A program made the translations under genes and the position numbers. From Verrucomicrobiota bacterium (GTDB taxonomy: Bacteria > Verrucomicrobiota > Verrucomicrobiia > Limisphaerales > AV2), in the NCBI GenBank assembly GCA_003218935.1, contig QHPA01000096.1, positions 1 through 8,031 on the forward strand: a DNA stretch of 8,031 nucleotides. The letters run 5' to 3'. Positions within the stretch are counted from its first letter, which is position 1; every line of letters starts with the position of its first letter. The notes beneath the pieces were generated by a model. That model saw only the letters and a list, made by a program, of their open reading frames with translations. It made no database searches and was not told the DNA's origin. Shown here one piece after another: positions 6,618 through 8,031 of the stretch.

Positions 6618-6875
6618 GAGCGCCGACTCAGGGCTGTAACCACGAAGGGTAGGGCGCGTCGCTCCGTGCGCGCCGCGTTCATGTGGACACATGGGTTTGT
6701 TGCAGGACGGCGCGCACGGAGTGGCGCGCCCTACCGCTGAACGCTGAACGGGCGGTGTTCATCCGTGGTTGCCCAGCCGGTTGATGGTCGGGAGTGAATG
6801 GAGATCCAGGGCTGTCCACCGTTCCTGAAAGCAGCGGCTCGCCGGGAAATTCGTTCTCTGGTAACCTGGTGACCA
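6618..6875. other. Repeat-filled spacer between nirA and the DUF4202 gene
   Basis: This 258-bp stretch has no convincing gene. Besides the large inverted repeat at 6648-6735 it contains a 7-bp direct duplication, GCTGAAC twice (6736-6749), and GTGTTCATCCGTGGTTG (6755-6771). The latter resembles, on the other strand, a simple repeat (CCACGGATGAACAC) that I recall from Verrucomicrobiota and Planctomycetota. No clear sigma-70 promoter or T-tailed terminator was found. A promoter for the following gene would have to lie in about 6772-6870, where I see nothing distinctive. Confidence 0.6.
6648..6735 (+). repeat. Large inverted REP-like pair (BIME-like) downstream of nirA
   Basis: The arms 6648-6675 and 6708-6735 match at 26 of 28 positions, starting GGTAG and ending CTACC. 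The loop is 32 nt and includes its own palindrome, CATGTG-GA-CACATG. Each arm is itself GTAG, a 6-bp stem (GGCGCG/CGCGCC) and a 10-nt loop, the same plan as the copy at 5843-5930 with different stem bases. In RNA it would fold very stably at the end of the operon and could protect the transcript or attenuate read-through. It lacks a T tail. Confidence 0.85.
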
Positions 6876-7502
6876 ATGCCGGACGATGTGAACCAGACGA
6901 AAAGCGGAGCGGCGCGTTTTGAGGCCGCCATCCGCCGCTTCGATCAGGAAAACTCGCGCGATCCGAACCTTGAAATTATCGAGGGCGTCGCTCGTCCGCG
7001 CGAGCTGGTTTATGCCGAGCGCCTGACGAACTGGGTTCTGAAACTGTGCCCGGACGCATCCGAAGAACTTCGCCTGGCCGCGCGCTGCCAACACATCTGT
7101 CGCTGGATGATTCCAAGGAACTCCTGCGAAATGACGCGCGTCGGCTACCTGAAATGGCGCAACGATTTGAAAAAGTTTCATGCGGACTGGGCCGGACAAA
7201 TTTTGCGCGAGGTCGGTTATCCGGAAGAAACGGTCGCCAAAGTGCAGGCACTGAATTTGAAGAAGAATTTCCCTGACGACCCCGACAGCCGCATGCTTGA
7301 AGACGGGCTCTGTCTGGTTTTCCTCGAATTTCAGTTCGCCGAACTGGCCGCGAAAACCGCCGGCGATAAAATGGTCAACGCGCTGCAAAAGTCATGGAAG
7401 AAGATGACGCCCGCAGCGCGCGAGCGGGCGATGAAATTGAATTACGGATCGCGAGAACAGGCATTGATTGAACGCGCGCTGGAGCAAACGGGACAACGTT
7501 GA
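6876..7502 (+). CDS. DUF4202 domain-containing protein, function unknown
   Basis: A 208-residue soluble protein with no signal peptide or membrane segment. The pattern recalled for DUF4202 runs along most of its length: RFDQENSRDPN (about 21-31), ELVYAERLTNWVLKLCPDASEELRLAARCQHICRW (H73 in the last part), MTRVGYLKWR, LKKFHADWA, LEDGLCLVFLEFQF (E142, D143) and KMVNALQKSWKKM. The conserved His and Glu-Asp positions in an all-helical protein recall HD-type folds, but a metal site is only a guess. The assignment is from memory of the family. ATG 6876 is preceded by no clear ribosome binding site. It follows the nitrite reductase in the same direction, but 258 bp of repeats separate them, so it may have its own promoter. 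A link to nitrogen assimilation rests on position alone. Confidence 0.75.
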   Translation: MPDDVNQTKSGAARFEAAIRRFDQENSRDPNLEIIEGVARPRELVYAERLTNWVLKLCPDASEELRLAARCQHICRWMIPRNSCEMTRVGYLKWRNDLKKFHADWAGQILREVGYPEETVAKVQALNLKKNFPDDPDSRMLEDGLCLVFLEFQFAELAAKTAGDKMVNALQKSWKKMTPAARERAMKLNYGSREQALIERALEQTGQR

Positions 7503-7602
7503 AGCGTCAAAACGTTAACCTGTGAGCTTGCCCTCTTGCGCGGCGAAGCGGCAGCGTATCATGGATTCACTACGCGCTGACGCCGGCCTTCGGCCGTAGA
7601 TG

Positions 7603-7696
7603 ATCGCCGATGACCGATAGCCAATAAACGATAACCGTTTCAAACGCTTCCCGCGCGAGGCCGCATCTCGGCTATTGGCTATCGCCTGTCGGCGAT
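7603..7696 (+). repeat. Inverted repeat of ATAGCCAATA type upstream of the four-helix-bundle gene
   Basis: The arms 7603-7626 (ATCGCCGA....CGATAGCCAATA) and 7673-7696 (TATTGGCTATCG....TCGGCGAT) are inverted copies matching at 20 of 24 positions. The four mismatches sit together in the middle. The loop is 46 nt. The sequence is unlike the GTAG-headed repeats, so it is a second repeat family. It ends 44 bp before the start codon of the next gene. Confidence 0.8.
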
Positions 7697-7722
7697 GGAT
7701 ACTTGGCCCACAACCAGCAATC

Positions 7723-7731
7723 GAGAAAGGA
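7723..7731 (+). promoter_or_regulatory. Ribosome binding site deciding the four-helix-bundle start
   Basis: GAGAAAGGA lies 8 nt before ATG 7740. It supports this start over an in-frame ATG at 7695, which would overlap the inverted repeat and add 15 residues unlike the family. It is the clearest Shine-Dalgarno-like site before any gene in the window. Confidence 0.7.
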
Positions 7732-7739
7732 AATCCATC

Positions 7740-7913
7740 ATGCCGAAATACGAAAAGTTCGAAGACCTGCCCGTCTGGCAGGAGGCCGCTCGGCTTTACA
7801 ACATAGTGCTCGACCTGCTGGAAGAACCGAACGTCCCGCTCACTCCTGGCTTCCGCAACCAGCTCGACCGCGCCGCTCTCTCGGTGTCCAACAGATTTTT
7901 CTGTCGGGGTTAG
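7740..7913 (+). pseudogene. Four-helix-bundle protein (S23/IVP-like, TIGR02436 type), truncated
   Basis: The first 51 residues or so match the family start: MPKYEKFEDLPVWQEAARLYN, then LTPGFRNQLDRAALSVSN. In intact members SVSN is normally followed by an (N)IAEGxxR stretch and two or more further helices, about 115-130 residues in all. Here the frame goes into RFFCRG and stops at 7911-7913, leaving 57 residues. No continuation of the family is visible in any frame afterwards, so the likely cause is an insertion at about 7893 and not a point frameshift. Proteins of this family occur both as 23S rRNA intervening-sequence products and as free-standing genes, and their role is poorly known. No rRNA is present here, so this is a free-standing copy. 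The peptide is unlikely to be functional. Confidence 0.75.
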
Positions 7914-8031
7914 ATCAAAACCGGAAGAATTGTTAGATCAAAAGTGGAATTCTTTGAGTATTTGAAGATTGGGCTTGTCTGTTGCATTGGTTTGGGTTCA
8001 ACGGTGAGATCGTTCTGAGAAGGATACGGCT
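7894..8031. mobile_element. Probable end of an insertion element disrupting the four-helix-bundle gene (right part outside window)
   Basis: Directly after the last family-like codon the DNA becomes AT-richer than the rest of the window. It carries a 12-bp direct repeat, GTTAGATCAAAA, at 7909-7920 and 7932-7943. Repeated short motifs near an end that begins with TGT (7902) are characteristic of IS21-family elements, but this match is only suggestive. A GAGAAGGA at 8017-8024 could be the ribosome binding site of a transposase starting just past the window. No coding region of the element is visible, and the exact junction cannot be fixed. Confidence 0.4.

Larger units (their letters stand above)
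7503..7739. other. Spacer with palindromes before the four-helix-bundle gene
   Basis: This 237-bp stretch has no convincing gene. It contains a short perfect hairpin, CGGCC-TTC-GGCCG (7584-7596), about 80 bp after the DUF4202 stop, with no T run after it, so it is a poor terminator. It also contains the inverted repeat at 7603-7696. The four-helix-bundle gene's ribosome binding site is at its right end. Confidence 0.55.

Noticed and set aside
5898..6692. Long minus-strand open frame (264 codons) opposite the end of nirA
   Set aside because: Covers the region encoding the siroheme cysteines on the + strand, and its translation has no recognisable motif.
6648..6735. Rho-independent terminator for the nitrate operon
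   Set aside because: The stem is strong but the loop is 32 nt and no T run follows. The structure fits a GTAG-headed inverted repeat better, though it may still affect transcription.
3474..6735. CRISPR array from the recurring GTAG palindromes
   Set aside because: The copies are far apart, differ in stem sequence, are not regularly spaced, and three are inside genes. No cas genes are present.
6759..7388. Minus-strand open frame (209 codons) opposite the DUF4202 gene
   Set aside because: Overlaps the spacer repeats and a gene with a recognisable family pattern. No motif seen.
7584..7596. Hairpin as terminator of the DUF4202 gene
   Set aside because: Only a 5-bp stem, about 80 bp after the stop codon, and followed by TAGATGATCG instead of T residues.
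7740..7913. 23S rRNA intervening sequence
   Set aside because: No 23S rRNA sequence flanks the four-helix-bundle gene. Upstream is the DUF4202 gene and a spacer.

Overview
This window is GC-rich bacterial DNA, most likely from a Verrucomicrobiota-type organism (Pedosphaera/Limisphaerales-like). That guess rests on remembered protein style and on GTAG-headed palindromic repeats scattered through and between genes; no database search was possible. Everything coding is on the + strand.

Layout. Positions 1-6617 form a tight five-gene operon for assimilatory nitrate reduction. It holds the C-terminal three quarters or so of a molybdopterin nitrate reductase (cut by the window start), a four-cluster [4Fe-4S] electron-transfer subunit, a short Rieske protein with an N-terminal Tat-like hydrophobic segment, a CysJ-type NADPH diflavin reductase, and a siroheme/[4Fe-4S] nitrite reductase of the NirA family. 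Junctions are a GTGA overlap, a 3-nt gap, an ATGA overlap and a 24-nt gap, so translation is probably coupled. The simplest model is NADPH to FAD/FMN (diflavin protein), then to the siroheme enzyme, with the Fe-S and Rieske proteins serving the Mo enzyme: nitrate to nitrite to ammonium. The source of electrons for the Mo enzyme is not settled by the sequence.

Positions 6618-6875 are a repeat-filled spacer with a large inverted repeat. Next comes a DUF4202 protein (6876-7502) of unknown function. Positions 7503-7739 contain another, unrelated inverted repeat. It sits just before a four-helix-bundle (S23/IVP-like) gene that breaks after about 50 residues. From about 7893 the sequence turns AT-richer with short direct repeats and looks like one end of a mobile element running off the window.

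The most notable signal is a family of REP-like palindromes that start with GTAG. One lies in the spacer. Three lie inside coding sequence (one in the diflavin reductase linker, two in the nitrite reductase), all without a stop and all reading GTA as a Val codon. They appear to have become linker or loop peptide in working enzymes.
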